Assembly: GCA_902512685.1 (NCBI GenBank)
Contig: CABXKH010000006.1
Coordinates: 1-62,262, forward strand
Source: Paracoccaceae bacterium
Lineage (GTDB): Bacteria > Pseudomonadota > Alphaproteobacteria > Rhodobacterales > Rhodobacteraceae
Length of the DNA: 62,262 nt
Reading direction: 5' to 3'
In this document: piece by piece, positions 1-8,796 of the stretch
Position numbering within the stretch: the first letter of the stretch is position 1
How the letters are laid out: every line of letters starts with the position of its first letter
Position numbers and translations under genes: made by a program
Notes under the pieces: model-generated
What the model was told of the DNA's origin: nothing
The model's input: the letters and a program-made list of their open reading frames with translations, nothing else
Database searches by the model: none

Positions 1-14
1 CAACCTATCTGGGG

Positions 15-1691
15 TTAAAACAGCCCTTCAATTTGGCCCTCAGGATTAAGCATAATCGCTTCTGAGGCCGGCACTGATGGCAATCCTGGCATTGTCATAA
101 TCTCACCACAGATCACAACGATAAATCCGGCTCCAGCGCTTAGACGCACTTCGCGCACTGGCACCGAATGGCCCAAAGGCGCCCCGCGGCGGTTCGGATC
201 GGTGGTAAAGCTGTATTGGGTTTTCGCCATACAGACCGGAAGATGGCCATAACCTGCTGCTTCCCAGTCTTTGAGTTGGTTGCGGATTTTTCCATCAGCC
301 AAGACTTCATCCGCGCGATAAATCCGCTTTGCCACAGTTTCGATTTTCTCAAATAGGCTGAGATCATCGCTGTAAAGCGGTGCAAAGTTAGCCATGTCCG
401 CATCAGCGATTTCCGCCACGCGGGTTGCCAGTTCAATCGTACCCTCGGACCCTTTTTCCCAGTGCTGGCACAAAATGGCTTCTGCGCCCTGTTCAGCAAC
501 ATAGTCTTTGACGGCTTGCACTTCGGCATCCGTATCCGTGACAAAATGGTTAATACCAACCAGAACAGGAACTCCAAAGGATTTAACATTCTCGATATGC
601 CGTCCAAGGTTCGAGCATCCGGCCTTTACCGCTTCGACATTTTCCGGCCCTAAGTCTGCTTTGGCCACGCCGCCGTTCATCTTCATTGCACGCACCGTGG
701 CCACGACCACCACAACCGCAGGCGCAAGGCCAGCTTTACGGCATTTGATATTCATGAATTTCTCGGCCCCAAGATCGGCGCCAAATCCGGCTTCGGTCAC
801 CACATAATCTGCCACCTTTAGGGCAGTTGTGGTTGCCATCACCGAATTACAGCCATGGGCGATATTGGCAAATGGACCGCCGTGGACAAAGGCAGGGTTG
901 TTTTCCAGTGTTTGAACCAAATTTGGCTGCATCGCATCTTTCAGCAGAACAGTCATCGCGCCGTCGGCTTTGATATCGCGGCAATAGATCGGCGTTCTGT
1001 CGCGCCGGTAAGCGACAATGATATCACCCAAACGCTTTTGCAGATCCTCAAGCGAGGTTGCCAAACACAAGATCGCCATGACCTCAGAGGCCACGGTGAT
1101 ATCAAACCCGGTTTGACGCGGATAGCCGTTGGCCACCCCGCCCAGCGAGGTCACAATATCGCGCAGCGCCCGATCGTTCATATCCATCACCCGGCGCCAG
1201 ACCACACGGCGTTGGTCAATCTCAAGTTTGTTGCCCCAATAGATGTGATTATCGATCATCGCAGAGAGCAAGTTATGCGCTGATGTGATGGCGTGAAAAT
1301 CGCCCGTAAAATGAAGGTTCATTTCCTCCATGGGGACAACTTGGGCATAACCGCCGCCGGCTGCGCCGCCCTTCATTCCAAAACAGGGGCCAAGCGAAGC
1401 TTCTCGGATACAAATGGCCGCCCGTTTTCCAATGCGGTTAAGCCCGTCGCCCAATCCAACGGTGGTAGTGGTTTTGCCTTCGCCTGCAGGTGTTGGGTTG
1501 ATCGCGGTCACCAAGATAAGCTTGCCGTTGGGCTTGCTTTGAACCGAGTTAATAAAGTCCTGACTGACCTTTGCCTTATCGTGGCCATAGGGCAAAAGAT
1601 GTTCGGACGGAATATCCAATTTAGCGCCAATCTCTTGGATCGGTTTTTTATTGGCTTCGCGGGCAATTTCGATATCTGATTTATAACTCAT
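15..1691 (-). CDS. fhs: Formate--tetrahydrofolate ligase
   Basis: Cytosolic one-carbon enzyme that joins formate to tetrahydrofolate using ATP, giving 10-formyl-THF. The 558-aa protein has the usual family length. The nucleotide-binding loop [11 protein letters not shown] lies near residues 67-77, followed by the family stretches [20 protein letters not shown] and [13 protein letters not shown]. Both ends are present: the stop codon sits 14 bases inside the window edge. ATG 1691 is preceded by an AGGGAA ribosome site. It is transcribed away from the flavoprotein gene, with a 244-bp gap between them that contains a small 6-bp hairpin (1811-1826, tetraloop) but no riboswitch I recognise. In Rhodobacterales this enzyme usually serves C1 assimilation and purine supply; that is family knowledge. 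Confidence 0.97.
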   Translation of the reverse strand: MSYKSDIEIAREANKKPIQEIGAKLDIPSEHLLPYGHDKAKVSQDFINSVQSKPNGKLILVTAINPTPAGEGKTTTTVGLGDGLNRIGKRAAICIREASLGPCFGMKGGAAGGGYAQVVPMEEMNLHFTGDFHAITSAHNLLSAMIDNHIYWGNKLEIDQRRVVWRRVMDMNDRALRDIVTSLGGVANGYPRQTGFDITVASEVMAILCLATSLEDLQKRLGDIIVAYRRDRTPIYCRDIKADGAMTVLLKDAMQPNLVQTLENNPAFVHGGPFANIAHGCNSVMATTTALKVADYVVTEAGFGADLGAEKFMNIKCRKAGLAPAVVVVVATVRAMKMNGGVAKADLGPENVEAVKAGCSNLGRHIENVKSFGVPVLVGINHFVTDTDAEVQAVKDYVAEQGAEAILCQHWEKGSEGTIELATRVAEIADADMANFAPLYSDDLSLFEKIETVAKRIYRADEVLADGKIRNQLKDWEAAGYGHLPVCMAKTQYSFTTDPNRRGAPLGHSVPVREVRLSAGAGFIVVICGEIMTMPGLPSVPASEAIMLNPEGQIEGLF

Positions 1692-1935
1692 AATTCATTC
1701 CCTATTGGGTGCATGGGTATACTCTGGACTGCGTATAATGCGCCTTGTCTACAAACAGCACGGCGATTCCGACAATTTTTAGGTCGCATGCGGCGGGCGC
1801 TGACATGACAGTTTCGCATCCGAAACCTACAGTGCGTATCGCAATGGTCATAATTGGTTCATCGCAAACTGGAAATTTGGCAGTTTGAGGGGGTTTCACC
1901 GACGCACGCTCAATGACGGCCACTTGAATTTTACG

Positions 1936-2538
1936 TCACCAGAACGTCTTAATCGCCCGCTCTGGCCAGGCTCTATCAAACTCTTGCCCACCCGCTTGAC
2001 CGTCGCTGGCTTCGGCAATAATCCCGCCCATGCTCGGTAAATCTTGTGGCTTGTTCCCAGCCCATAATCCTGAGCGTAGAAGGGCGCGGGAACATTGGAT
2101 ATAGACTTCTTCAATTTTGATCACGATCACCGTTTCCGGGCACTTGCCCTTGCGTTCAAAACCGGCCCGTAATTCGGTATCAGTGGTTAATTTTGCCCTG
2201 CCATTGACACGTACCACCTCATTGCTGCCCGTGACGATGAACATCAAAGACACCCGCCCGTCCTCAATAATATTGCGCAGGCTATCCAGCCGGTTATTGC
2301 CGCGCCAGTCGGGCATCAAAAGGGTTTGCGCATCGCTGATCTGCACAACTGGTCCGGCGTCTCCGCGCGGGCTTCCGTCCGTACCCTCAGGCCCGATAGT
2401 GGTCAGCACACAAAATTTTGATGCTGCGATCCATTTCGCGTAAAGCGGGGTCAGAACAGGAGATACTTTTTTCAGTGCCGCCGCGCTCGGTTCACCATAA
2501 AGCGCCAGTAAATCATCGAGATTTTCGATATACTTCAT
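1936..2538 (-). CDS. PPOX-type FMN-dependent flavoprotein (MSMEG_1061-like family)
   Basis: Protein of 200 aa with the split-barrel pyridoxamine-phosphate-oxidase-like fold. Typical pieces are FCVLTTIGPEGTDGSPRGDAG near residues 42-62, DWRGNNRLDSLRNI near 96-109 and the central VSLMFIV strand. The family binds FMN or a related flavin, but its substrates are mostly unknown, so no reaction is assigned. The start lies inside the 3' end of plsC (26-bp overlap), making it the last gene of an ftsE-ftsX-plsC-PPOX run. A cysteine-containing C-terminal segment (VYIQCSRALLRSGLW) is typical of this subfamily. Confidence 0.85.
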   Translation of the reverse strand: MKYIENLDDLLALYGEPSAAALKKVSPVLTPLYAKWIAASKFCVLTTIGPEGTDGSPRGDAGPVVQISDAQTLLMPDWRGNNRLDSLRNIIEDGRVSLMFIVTGSNEVVRVNGRAKLTTDTELRAGFERKGKCPETVIVIKIEEVYIQCSRALLRSGLWAGNKPQDLPSMGGIIAEASDGQAGGQEFDRAWPERAIKTFW

Positions 2539-3259
2539 GGTTTTCCGCCTCTTGCATCAATATGTCTGACTGGGTCTCAACCACATTTTCCAATCGGGTT
2601 AAAAAATCTTCTTTGTTCAGCCCTGGCCCGATTGTTGGTAAAAATTCGACAACCGCCAGACCCGATTTTCGGTAAACACCCCGCCGTGGCCAAAAAATCC
2701 CCACATTGGTCGCCGCTGGCACGCAGGGTTGACCGGTTTCTTTGTATAGAACCGCCGCGCCCACCTTATAGGGTAGTTTTGCTCTCGGTGCGACTCGGGT
2801 GCCTTGTGGGTAAATAACAAGTTGACCTGCTTGCGCCGTGCCGTTGCTGATATCAGCTAACATTTTCTTAATCGCTTCAGCCCGGCGGCCACGCTTTACG
2901 GGAATGCAATCCAAAAAATAGGCATACCAGCCAACAACCGGCGCCCATCTAAGGATATCCTTCATAATGAACTTTGGCTTGGGAATAACGCTAACAATTA
3001 AAATAATATCAAAGAAGCTTTGGTGTTTACTGGCGATCAAAACGCCATCCGTTGGAACCGGACCGCGGATTTCCGACTTAAGACCGATCATCCATCCAGC
3101 AGTCCAACGCACCCATCTGCAATACGTCCGCACCGTAAAACAGGCAAAGCGGTGGCTGGCAGCAGACAATGGGGCAAAGGCCACGCCGATAACCGCCATC
3201 ATAAGATACATTTGAATGGAAAATAAAAATGACAGTAGCCAGCGTACCGCATATCGCAT
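2513..3259 (-). CDS. plsC: 1-acyl-sn-glycerol-3-phosphate acyltransferase
   Basis: Inner-membrane enzyme adding the second acyl chain to lysophosphatidic acid in phospholipid synthesis. The open frame reaches further upstream, but the real start is ATG 3259, giving 248 aa beginning MRYAVRWLLSFLF. Its A is shared with the ftsX stop (TAATG), so the two are translationally coupled. An N-terminal membrane helix covers residues 5-33. The HX4D catalytic motif appears as KHQSFFD near residue 82, and the glycerol-phosphate motif as YPQGTR near residue 157. The last motif has Gln in place of the usual Glu of EGTR; the rest of the fold looks intact, so I still call it functional. Confidence 0.93.
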   Translation of the reverse strand: MRYAVRWLLSFLFSIQMYLMMAVIGVAFAPLSAASHRFACFTVRTYCRWVRWTAGWMIGLKSEIRGPVPTDGVLIASKHQSFFDIILIVSVIPKPKFIMKDILRWAPVVGWYAYFLDCIPVKRGRRAEAIKKMLADISNGTAQAGQLVIYPQGTRVAPRAKLPYKVGAAVLYKETGQPCVPAATNVGIFWPRRGVYRKSGLAVVEFLPTIGPGLNKEDFLTRLENVVETQSDILMQEAENHEVYRKSR

Positions 3260-4164
3260 TATCGAAGTCTCCGCAGTTCTCGGCGGGTCGCCTGCCGGGT
3301 TGCAAAAAAGGCCACCACCGCAATGATCGGTGGCAAAGTGAGTAACCACAGCCATTGCAGTTGTTGAAAACCAAGGCCTGACAAAATCATCGCCTGATCG
3401 TTTTTCGAAGGCAACAGGTATACGGCCAAAGCGCCAACCCCGGTCCCGATAGCAGCACCAAATAAAGCCCGTAGGGTAAAGCGCCGCACGAAAGCTGCTG
3501 CAATATAGCTGTCGCGCGCACCAATCAAACGCAGCACCGCAACAACCTGTGCATTGGCCGCCATGGCCGCCCGGGTTGCAAGAGTGATCATCGCCGCGCT
3601 GGTCGCCGCCATTAGCACAATTGCAAACAGCCCCAATGCCCAAACCCGCTGGGCTGCTTTAACCAAGGGGCCCTGCCACCGGCTGTGATCATCAAGCACC
3701 GCTCCGGGCACCTCCGCAGCCAGCCTCAGGCGCAATCCCTGTGCATCATAGCCCCGGCTATCTTCGCGGATATCAATAAGGCGCGGAATAGGAAGCGCGT
3801 CAACCGGCAGGTCAGGGCCAAACCACGGCTCAAGTAGCGCCTGCTGCTCATCGGGTGTAATCACCCGCGCTTCGGCAATCCCCGGCGTGGTTTTGAGAAC
3901 TTTAATCGCCTGTGCCAATTGGCTGCCCATCTGCTCAGCTGGGGCTGAAATACGCAGTGTCGCTCCGCCAGCCAAAGCCGCGCTCCAGCGATCTGATAAC
4001 CGGTTTGCAGCCAGCGCCAGCGCCAGCGCAAACACCACCAAAAAAGCCATGGCTGCAGAGGTAAAGGTCGTCAATCCAGCCGTAAAACCCGTCGGCGGCA
4101 CCACCCGATCGCGGCTGGTATCATGTGAAATCGGAAACCCGCTATCGTCATTGGGGGTCGTCAT
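3259..4164 (-). CDS. ftsX: Cell-division ABC transporter permease FtsX
   Basis: Membrane partner of FtsE, coupling cytokinesis to peptidoglycan hydrolase activation in the envelope. The 301-aa protein has the FtsX layout: a short cytoplasmic N-terminus, a first helix near residues 34-54 (AAMAFLVVFALALALAA), a periplasmic domain of about 120 aa, then three helices. RLIGARDSYIAAAFVRR before the third helix is a typical FtsX/MacB-type coupling segment. It overlaps ftsE by 4 bp (ATGA) and plsC by 1 bp, so the three genes are tightly coupled. Sequence divergence from enterobacterial FtsX is expected in alphaproteobacteria. Confidence 0.92.
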   Translation of the reverse strand: MTTPNDDSGFPISHDTSRDRVVPPTGFTAGLTTFTSAAMAFLVVFALALALAANRLSDRWSAALAGGATLRISAPAEQMGSQLAQAIKVLKTTPGIAEARVITPDEQQALLEPWFGPDLPVDALPIPRLIDIREDSRGYDAQGLRLRLAAEVPGAVLDDHSRWQGPLVKAAQRVWALGLFAIVLMAATSAAMITLATRAAMAANAQVVAVLRLIGARDSYIAAAFVRRFTLRALFGAAIGTGVGALAVYLLPSKNDQAMILSGLGFQQLQWLWLLTLPPIIAVVAFFATRQATRRELRRLR

Positions 4165-4856
4165 AAGTTGGCCCCGGCCAATTGCACACGTTTGTTATAA
4201 ATTCGCAAAACGCGCGCCTGCACTTCGGTTTTGGCGGCGCGTATCAGGCTAAGATCATGACTGGCGATCACAACCGTTTTTCCCATTCGGTTAAGTTCGA
4301 CCAGCAATTGAAGAAGGCGCTGAGACATTTCCCAGTCAACATTTCCGGTGGGTTCATCGGCCAGAATAATATCTGGCGACATAATCACCGCCCGTGCAAG
4401 AGCCGCCCTTTGCCGCTCGCCGCCCGACAATTCAGGGGGCAGCGCATCGGCGCGGTGACCAAGACCCACCCAGTTCAAAAGCTCTTTTAGATTTGCGCCA
4501 TCTGCCAAGGTATCTTGGCCTGCTGCCGCCAGCGGCAACGCAATATTATCCACTACATTCAAGTGGTCGAGAAACTGGCAATCTTGATGCACAACCCCGA
4601 TACGGCGGCGGGTGAGCGCAATGTCATCACGGGTCATTTTCCGAGGGTCTTGACCAAATATGGTGATGGTCCCAGTGGTGGGCACCAGTGCCCCATAACA
4701 CATTTTAAGAAAGGTGGTTTTCCCAGACCCGGATGGACCTGTAAGGAAATAAAACGCACCTGACGCGATCGACAGCGTCATTTCTGATAACAGCTCGCCT
4801 CCACTATAGGTGTAGGCCACATTTTCCAAATCTATCAAACCATGTTCTTTCAGCAA
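4161..4856 (-). CDS. ftsE: Cell-division ABC transporter ATPase FtsE
   Basis: ATP-binding subunit of FtsEX. Walker A is GPSGSGKTT near residue 40, the ABC signature LSGGERQR near 143 and Walker B IILADEPTG near 167, followed by the H-loop in IASHD. At 231 aa it has normal FtsE length. The frame has no good ATG. TTG 4856 has an AAAGG sequence about 5 bases upstream, while TTG 4838 would begin the protein directly at the conserved IDLENVAY; the start therefore remains uncertain by six codons. It is the first gene of the ftsE-ftsX-plsC-PPOX run and is divergent from the zinc-ribbon gene across about 150 bp. Confidence 0.94.
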   Translation of the reverse strand: MLKEHGLIDLENVAYTYSGGELLSEMTLSIASGAFYFLTGPSGSGKTTFLKMCYGALVPTTGTITIFGQDPRKMTRDDIALTRRRIGVVHQDCQFLDHLNVVDNIALPLAAAGQDTLADGANLKELLNWVGLGHRADALPPELSGGERQRAALARAVIMSPDIILADEPTGNVDWEMSQRLLQLLVELNRMGKTVVIASHDLSLIRAAKTEVQARVLRIYNKRVQLAGANL

Positions 4857-5006
4857 CGGCGACCTTTATCTGTGTTGTGCCCTAGCATCGCGCGCGTTGC
4901 AATCCATCTTGGCACATAGAAATTCACTTTTCCCTTTTGGCTAGATTATATATTGTGCCATAAGGTGAAGGGAAATCGGGAAAACAACGTGATAGAAGAG
5001 CCTAAA

Positions 5007-5864
5007 ATGCTACTGCTGTGTCCGAATTGCGGCGCGCAGTATGAAGTTCCAGAAGACCATATTCCCAAAAAATATGGCCGCGATGTGCAATGCTCGGCTT
5101 GTAATCATACATGGTTTCAAACCCATCCGGCGCAGGACTTACAGCCATTATCCAAAGACAAGGTTGATGGCCTTGATTTGCCAAAGCCCGCTGAGCAAGG
5201 GTCTGAAAGCTTACGGGGCGATGATTTAGAAGCGGGTTCACCCGCACCATCCGCAGGCGCGGGCCCGCAGATGCCGCCTTTGCGGCAAAAAAGATCCCTG
5301 CATCCCTCTGTTGCTGGCGTATTGCGAGAAGAAGCCAAACGCGAGGTCGAAGAACGCGGCATAAATTCAGCACAGGTCCCAGACAACGCGGCAGTATCCC
5401 AACCAAACAGCGAGGCCGCATCAAGTAGCCCTGTCCGATCAGGGTCTTCGGATCAGGCACGCGATGCCGACATGGATATGCAGGCCCTAGAAGCGCTATA
5501 TCAAAATAGCGAAAAGACCGCGAAAAGCACACGCGGCGCCCTATTGCCGGATATTGATGAGATAAATTCCACCCTTAGCACCAGCGGTGCAGAGTGGCCA
5601 AGCGATAGTGATGCCTCTAAAGAAATCGCACAAAAAGGGCAACGCAGACTGGGATTTTTGCTTGGTATTGCGATTATTATCGCAGCGGCGGCGCTCTATT
5701 ATTTTGCCGGCACATTGAGCGAACGTATACCCGCTTTGCAACAGCCGCTCGAACTATACCAACAGTGGATTAATAATATGCGTATTGTGTTGGACCAATG
5801 GATACGTCAGGCGATCGATTGGCTGCAAACACAGTGGGCAGTGCTCAGAGCACCCACGCAATAA
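5007..5864 (+). CDS. Zinc-ribbon membrane protein (MJ0042-type ribbon)
   Basis: Protein of 285 aa when started at ATG 5007. This start places the ribbon at the N-terminus (LLLCPNCGAQYEVP ... VQCSACNHTWF), the usual arrangement; an in-frame GTG at 4989 is an alternative. The two CxxC pairs near residues 4-7 and 29-32 should bind one zinc. A long, low-complexity, acidic and Ser-rich middle follows. One transmembrane helix (LGFLLGIAIIIAAAALYYFAG, near 213-233) precedes a Trp/Gln-rich tail predicted to lie outside the cytoplasm. Proteins like this often sit next to ftsEX in Rhodobacterales. The function is not known; a regulatory or adaptor role at the membrane is only a guess. Confidence 0.8.
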   Translation: MLLLCPNCGAQYEVPEDHIPKKYGRDVQCSACNHTWFQTHPAQDLQPLSKDKVDGLDLPKPAEQGSESLRGDDLEAGSPAPSAGAGPQMPPLRQKRSLHPSVAGVLREEAKREVEERGINSAQVPDNAAVSQPNSEAASSSPVRSGSSDQARDADMDMQALEALYQNSEKTAKSTRGALLPDIDEINSTLSTSGAEWPSDSDASKEIAQKGQRRLGFLLGIAIIIAAAALYYFAGTLSERIPALQQPLELYQQWINNMRIVLDQWIRQAIDWLQTQWAVLRAPTQ

Positions 5865-5944
5865 TGACCGTCAGCCGATCCACCTTTTAGACCAATTAGC
5901 CCAGCGGAAACTGTCATATCATTTTGCACTATAGGCGAATTTGC

Positions 5945-7210
5945 TTACAACCAATCAGGCAAACTATCGCGATTTATGATGTCGTCATAGCTTGGACGGG
6001 CACGAATAACCGCAAATTGATCCCCGTTCACCAGCACTTCGGGGATCAAGGGTCTGGTATTATATTCGCTGGACATAACTGCGCCATAAGCGCCTGCAGA
6101 GCGAAAGGCCACAAGATCGCCTTGCTGTTGCGCCACCAGATGACGGCCTTTGGCAAATGTATCGCCACTTTCACAAACCGGACCGACGATATCATATACT
6201 GCCTGTTCTGTGCCGGCTGCCGGCTCGATCACAGGAACAATATCGTGATGCGCATCATACATTGCAGGGCGTACAAGATCATTCATTGCCGCATCTAGGA
6301 TTAAAAATTCACGGTCTTCGCCTGATTTTACATAAATCACTGAGCTGACCAAAAGCCCCGCATTGCCTGCAATCAACCGGCCCGGTTCAATTTCTATTTC
6401 ACAGCCCAGATGCCCCAATTCGCGTTTGACCATTGCCCCATAATCCGTTGGCAATGGTGGCGCTTCGTTTGAGCGGGTATAAGGAATGCCCAAACCACCG
6501 CCCAAATCAAGCCGTCGAATATTGTGGCCATCGGACCGTAGTGTTTTAGTCAATTCCGCCAATTTGCGATAAGCAGCAACAAAGGGTTCTAATTCAGTCA
6601 GCTGGCTGCCGATGTGAACATCAATGCCCACGATATCCAAACCTTTGAGCTGCGCAGCTTGGGCATAAACGTCGCGCGCGCGTGATATTGGAATGCCAAA
6701 TTTGTTTTCAGATTTTCCAGTGGCAATTTTAGCATGGGTTTTGGCATCAACGTCTGGATTGACCCGAATTGTGATCGGCGCCGTGCGTCCGAGCGATAAG
6801 GCCACCTCATTCAACAGATGCAATTCAGGCTCGCTTTCGATGTTGAACTGGCGCACTCCGCCCTGCAGCGCCTGATGCATTTCACTGCGCGTTTTGCCAA
6901 CCCCGGAAAATACAATCCGCTCGCGCGGCACGCCAGCTGCGCGGGCACGCAAATATTCCCCGCCAGACACCACATCCATGCCTGCACCAAGATTGCCAAG
7001 CGTTTTAAGGATCGCCTGATTGGATGCCGCTTTCATTGCAAAACAAACCAGATGATCGAGCCCGTCGAGAGCCTCATCAAAAAGTTTGAAATGACGGATC
7101 AATGTGGCTGTTGAATAGACATAAAACGGCGTGCCCACCTGTTCAGCAATATCCTGAATTGCCACATCTTCTGCATGCAGCAAACCATCACGATAAAGAA
7201 AGTGATCCAT
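5945..7210 (-). CDS. lysA: Diaminopimelate decarboxylase
   Basis: PLP enzyme making L-lysine from meso-diaminopimelate in the last step of lysine synthesis. It is a 421-aa alanine-racemase-fold protein. The PLP lysine lies in CFAMKAASN near residue 60, the phosphate-binding GGGLG is in RRLDLGGGLGIPY near 236, and the catalytic cysteine motif GPVCESGD lies near 346. EPGRLIAGNAG near 276 is also diagnostic. ATG 7210 has GCAAGGATT just upstream. It lies in the same direction as the aminotransferase, lptM-like gene and argH, but with a 135-bp gap, so it may have its own promoter. Confidence 0.97.
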   Translation of the reverse strand: MDHFLYRDGLLHAEDVAIQDIAEQVGTPFYVYSTATLIRHFKLFDEALDGLDHLVCFAMKAASNQAILKTLGNLGAGMDVVSGGEYLRARAAGVPRERIVFSGVGKTRSEMHQALQGGVRQFNIESEPELHLLNEVALSLGRTAPITIRVNPDVDAKTHAKIATGKSENKFGIPISRARDVYAQAAQLKGLDIVGIDVHIGSQLTELEPFVAAYRKLAELTKTLRSDGHNIRRLDLGGGLGIPYTRSNEAPPLPTDYGAMVKRELGHLGCEIEIEPGRLIAGNAGLLVSSVIYVKSGEDREFLILDAAMNDLVRPAMYDAHHDIVPVIEPAAGTEQAVYDIVGPVCESGDTFAKGRHLVAQQQGDLVAFRSAGAYGAVMSSEYNTRPLIPEVLVNGDQFAVIRARPSYDDIINRDSLPDWL

Positions 7211-7345
7211 AATCCTTGCCCCGGTTGAATAGATCAGAAGTGAAGATCACCTAGACCATTCAGCATGTTAAGAAAACCCTTCTCCTGACACAAGCACACT
7301 TGTTAAGCTGCCTCTTGTATCCCAAAGGGGTGCTTTTGCCTAATA

Positions 7346-8518
7346 TTAGCTCAAAAGTGGTCGAATACGATCAATCGCACGTTCGATGTTTTCGGTGCTG
7401 TTTGCATAGGAAACCCGGATGAAGCCTTCGCCATGAACCCCAAAGCTGGTACCGGCAATTGTAGCAACACCAGCCTTTTCTAAAAACAGGTCCTGAGCAT
7501 CTGCGGCGCTCAACCCCGTGCCCGAGATATTGGGAAAGGCGTAAAAGGCACCAGCAGCATCGGTGCAGCGAACCCCCGGCAAATCATTCAAAGCATCCAC
7601 AATAATCCGCCTCCGGGCGTCAAACTCGGCGACCATCTGATGCACCGCGTCCTTGGGTCCGGTCAGTGCTGCAAGACCGGCAAATTGCGCCGAGGCGTTA
7701 ACGCATGAATGATCATTAATACACAAACGCGTCACCGGATCGACCATTGCATCGGGCCAGACCGCATAGCCCATACGCCATCCGGTCATTGCATAGGTTT
7801 TTGACCATCCATCAAGCACAATCAGCCGGTCACGTATTTCAGGATAATTTAGCAGGCTCACATGGGTGCGCCCACCGTATAGCATTTCGCTATAAATCTC
7901 ATCCGATAGAATGGCCACATGCGGATGCTGCCGCAATCCTGCCACCAATTTGTCAATCTGTTCCTTCGGCGTCACGCCGCCAGTTGGGTTGGCAGGACTG
8001 TTAATGATGATTAATCGCGTCCGCTCATTGATTTGAGACAGCACTGTATCTGCATCGAAGGCAAACCCGTTTTGCTCACTCAGGGCCATTGGAACGGCTG
8101 TGGCGCCACTATAGCGGATGACCGATTCATAAATCGGAAAGCCGGGATTGGGATAGATAATCTCTGCGCCCGGTTCCCCAAACATCAAAACCGCAAAAAA
8201 CATCGTCGGCTTTCCACCGGGGACCACGATAACGTTGTCTGGGTTGACATTCGCGCCGTGCCGCGCTGCAAGATCTTCGGCCACCGCAGTTCTGAGCTGT
8301 GGCAAGCCATTGGCCGGCGTATAGCCATGATGACCGTCCTGCAACGCTTTGATGCCAGCCTGAACAATATGATCAGGGGTGCGAAAATCAGGCTGTCCGA
8401 TACCCAGATTGATAATATCTTTGCCCTCTGCGGCCAATTTCTGAGCCCGCGCCAAAACGATAAATGCGGACTCTGTGCCCAGACGGGAAATACCTTTGGA
8501 AAACTGTAGCTCTGACAT
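7346..8518 (-). CDS. PLP-dependent class I/II aminotransferase (AspC-like)
   Basis: Fold-type I aminotransferase of 390 aa. The PLP lysine is in DGWSKTYAMTGWRMGY near residue 237, the PLP-stacking and Asp region in NSPANPTGG and LSDEIYSEMLYGG, and the carboxylate-binding Arg in FIRVSYANS near 370. The frame is open to 8542, but homologues begin close to MSELQFSKGISRLGTESAF, so I choose ATG 8518, which has GGGGT just upstream. Aspartate/prephenate-type or broad-specificity transamination is likely; the exact amino donor cannot be read from sequence. It sits between lysA and the lptM-like gene, but nothing shows that it acts in lysine synthesis. Confidence 0.9.
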   Translation of the reverse strand: MSELQFSKGISRLGTESAFIVLARAQKLAAEGKDIINLGIGQPDFRTPDHIVQAGIKALQDGHHGYTPANGLPQLRTAVAEDLAARHGANVNPDNVIVVPGGKPTMFFAVLMFGEPGAEIIYPNPGFPIYESVIRYSGATAVPMALSEQNGFAFDADTVLSQINERTRLIIINSPANPTGGVTPKEQIDKLVAGLRQHPHVAILSDEIYSEMLYGGRTHVSLLNYPEIRDRLIVLDGWSKTYAMTGWRMGYAVWPDAMVDPVTRLCINDHSCVNASAQFAGLAALTGPKDAVHQMVAEFDARRRIIVDALNDLPGVRCTDAAGAFYAFPNISGTGLSAADAQDLFLEKAGVATIAGTSFGVHGEGFIRVSYANSTENIERAIDRIRPLLS

Positions 8519-8691
8519 CACGACCCCAAATTTGTTGATCATGGCTGGGCTTGAAGCTCAAAGCCAAATCAAGTGTTATTTTTAAACGGCGTTAGCCGGC
8601 CTTTGAAACCTGTCCAAAATAGCATCTACTGTCAATGGGATGGTTCAAAATTAACCTTCAATTTCAACATTCTATTAGGAATTTACCAGAG

Positions 8692-8796
8692 TTATTCTGC
8701 CGCGTTCGCACTTGGCGGCACTGGCAGCCCATCAACGCCGCAGCCTGCGGTAAAAGCCAAAAGAGCCGCCATTAATACCACTTTAAGATAATTCAT
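8692..8796 (-). CDS. lptM: LptM-like small lipoprotein (34 aa)
   Basis: A very short gene that automated callers often miss. It encodes a hydrophobic signal peptide of about 18 residues with a lipobox (LLAFTAGC), then [12 protein letters not shown] and a short tail. Outer-membrane LptM (formerly YifL) has the pattern CG-x-x-G-P-L-Y-x-P-P right after the lipidated Cys, and this peptide matches the spaced CG...G...PP part. E. coli LptM assists maturation of the LptD-LptE LPS translocon and lies next to dapF, another lysine-pathway gene. Here ATG 8796 overlaps the argH stop by 4 bp (ATGA), so translation is coupled. Codon use is ordinary. The role is inferred from motif and context. Confidence 0.82.
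   Translation of the reverse strand: MNYLKVVLMAALLAFTAGCGVDGLPVPPSANAAE

Noticed and set aside
1702-1923. 73-codon minus-strand frame between fhs and the flavoprotein gene
   Set aside because: No ribosome site, no recognisable motif and cysteine-rich random composition; it lies in the fhs upstream region.
1692-1935. Possible riboswitch upstream of fhs
   Set aside because: Only one 6-bp hairpin is seen; no conserved core of known THF, ZTP or glycine riboswitches was recognised.
3260-3643. N-terminal extension of plsC by 128 codons
   Set aside because: Cys/Gly-rich out-of-frame reading of ftsX; the real start overlaps the ftsX stop.
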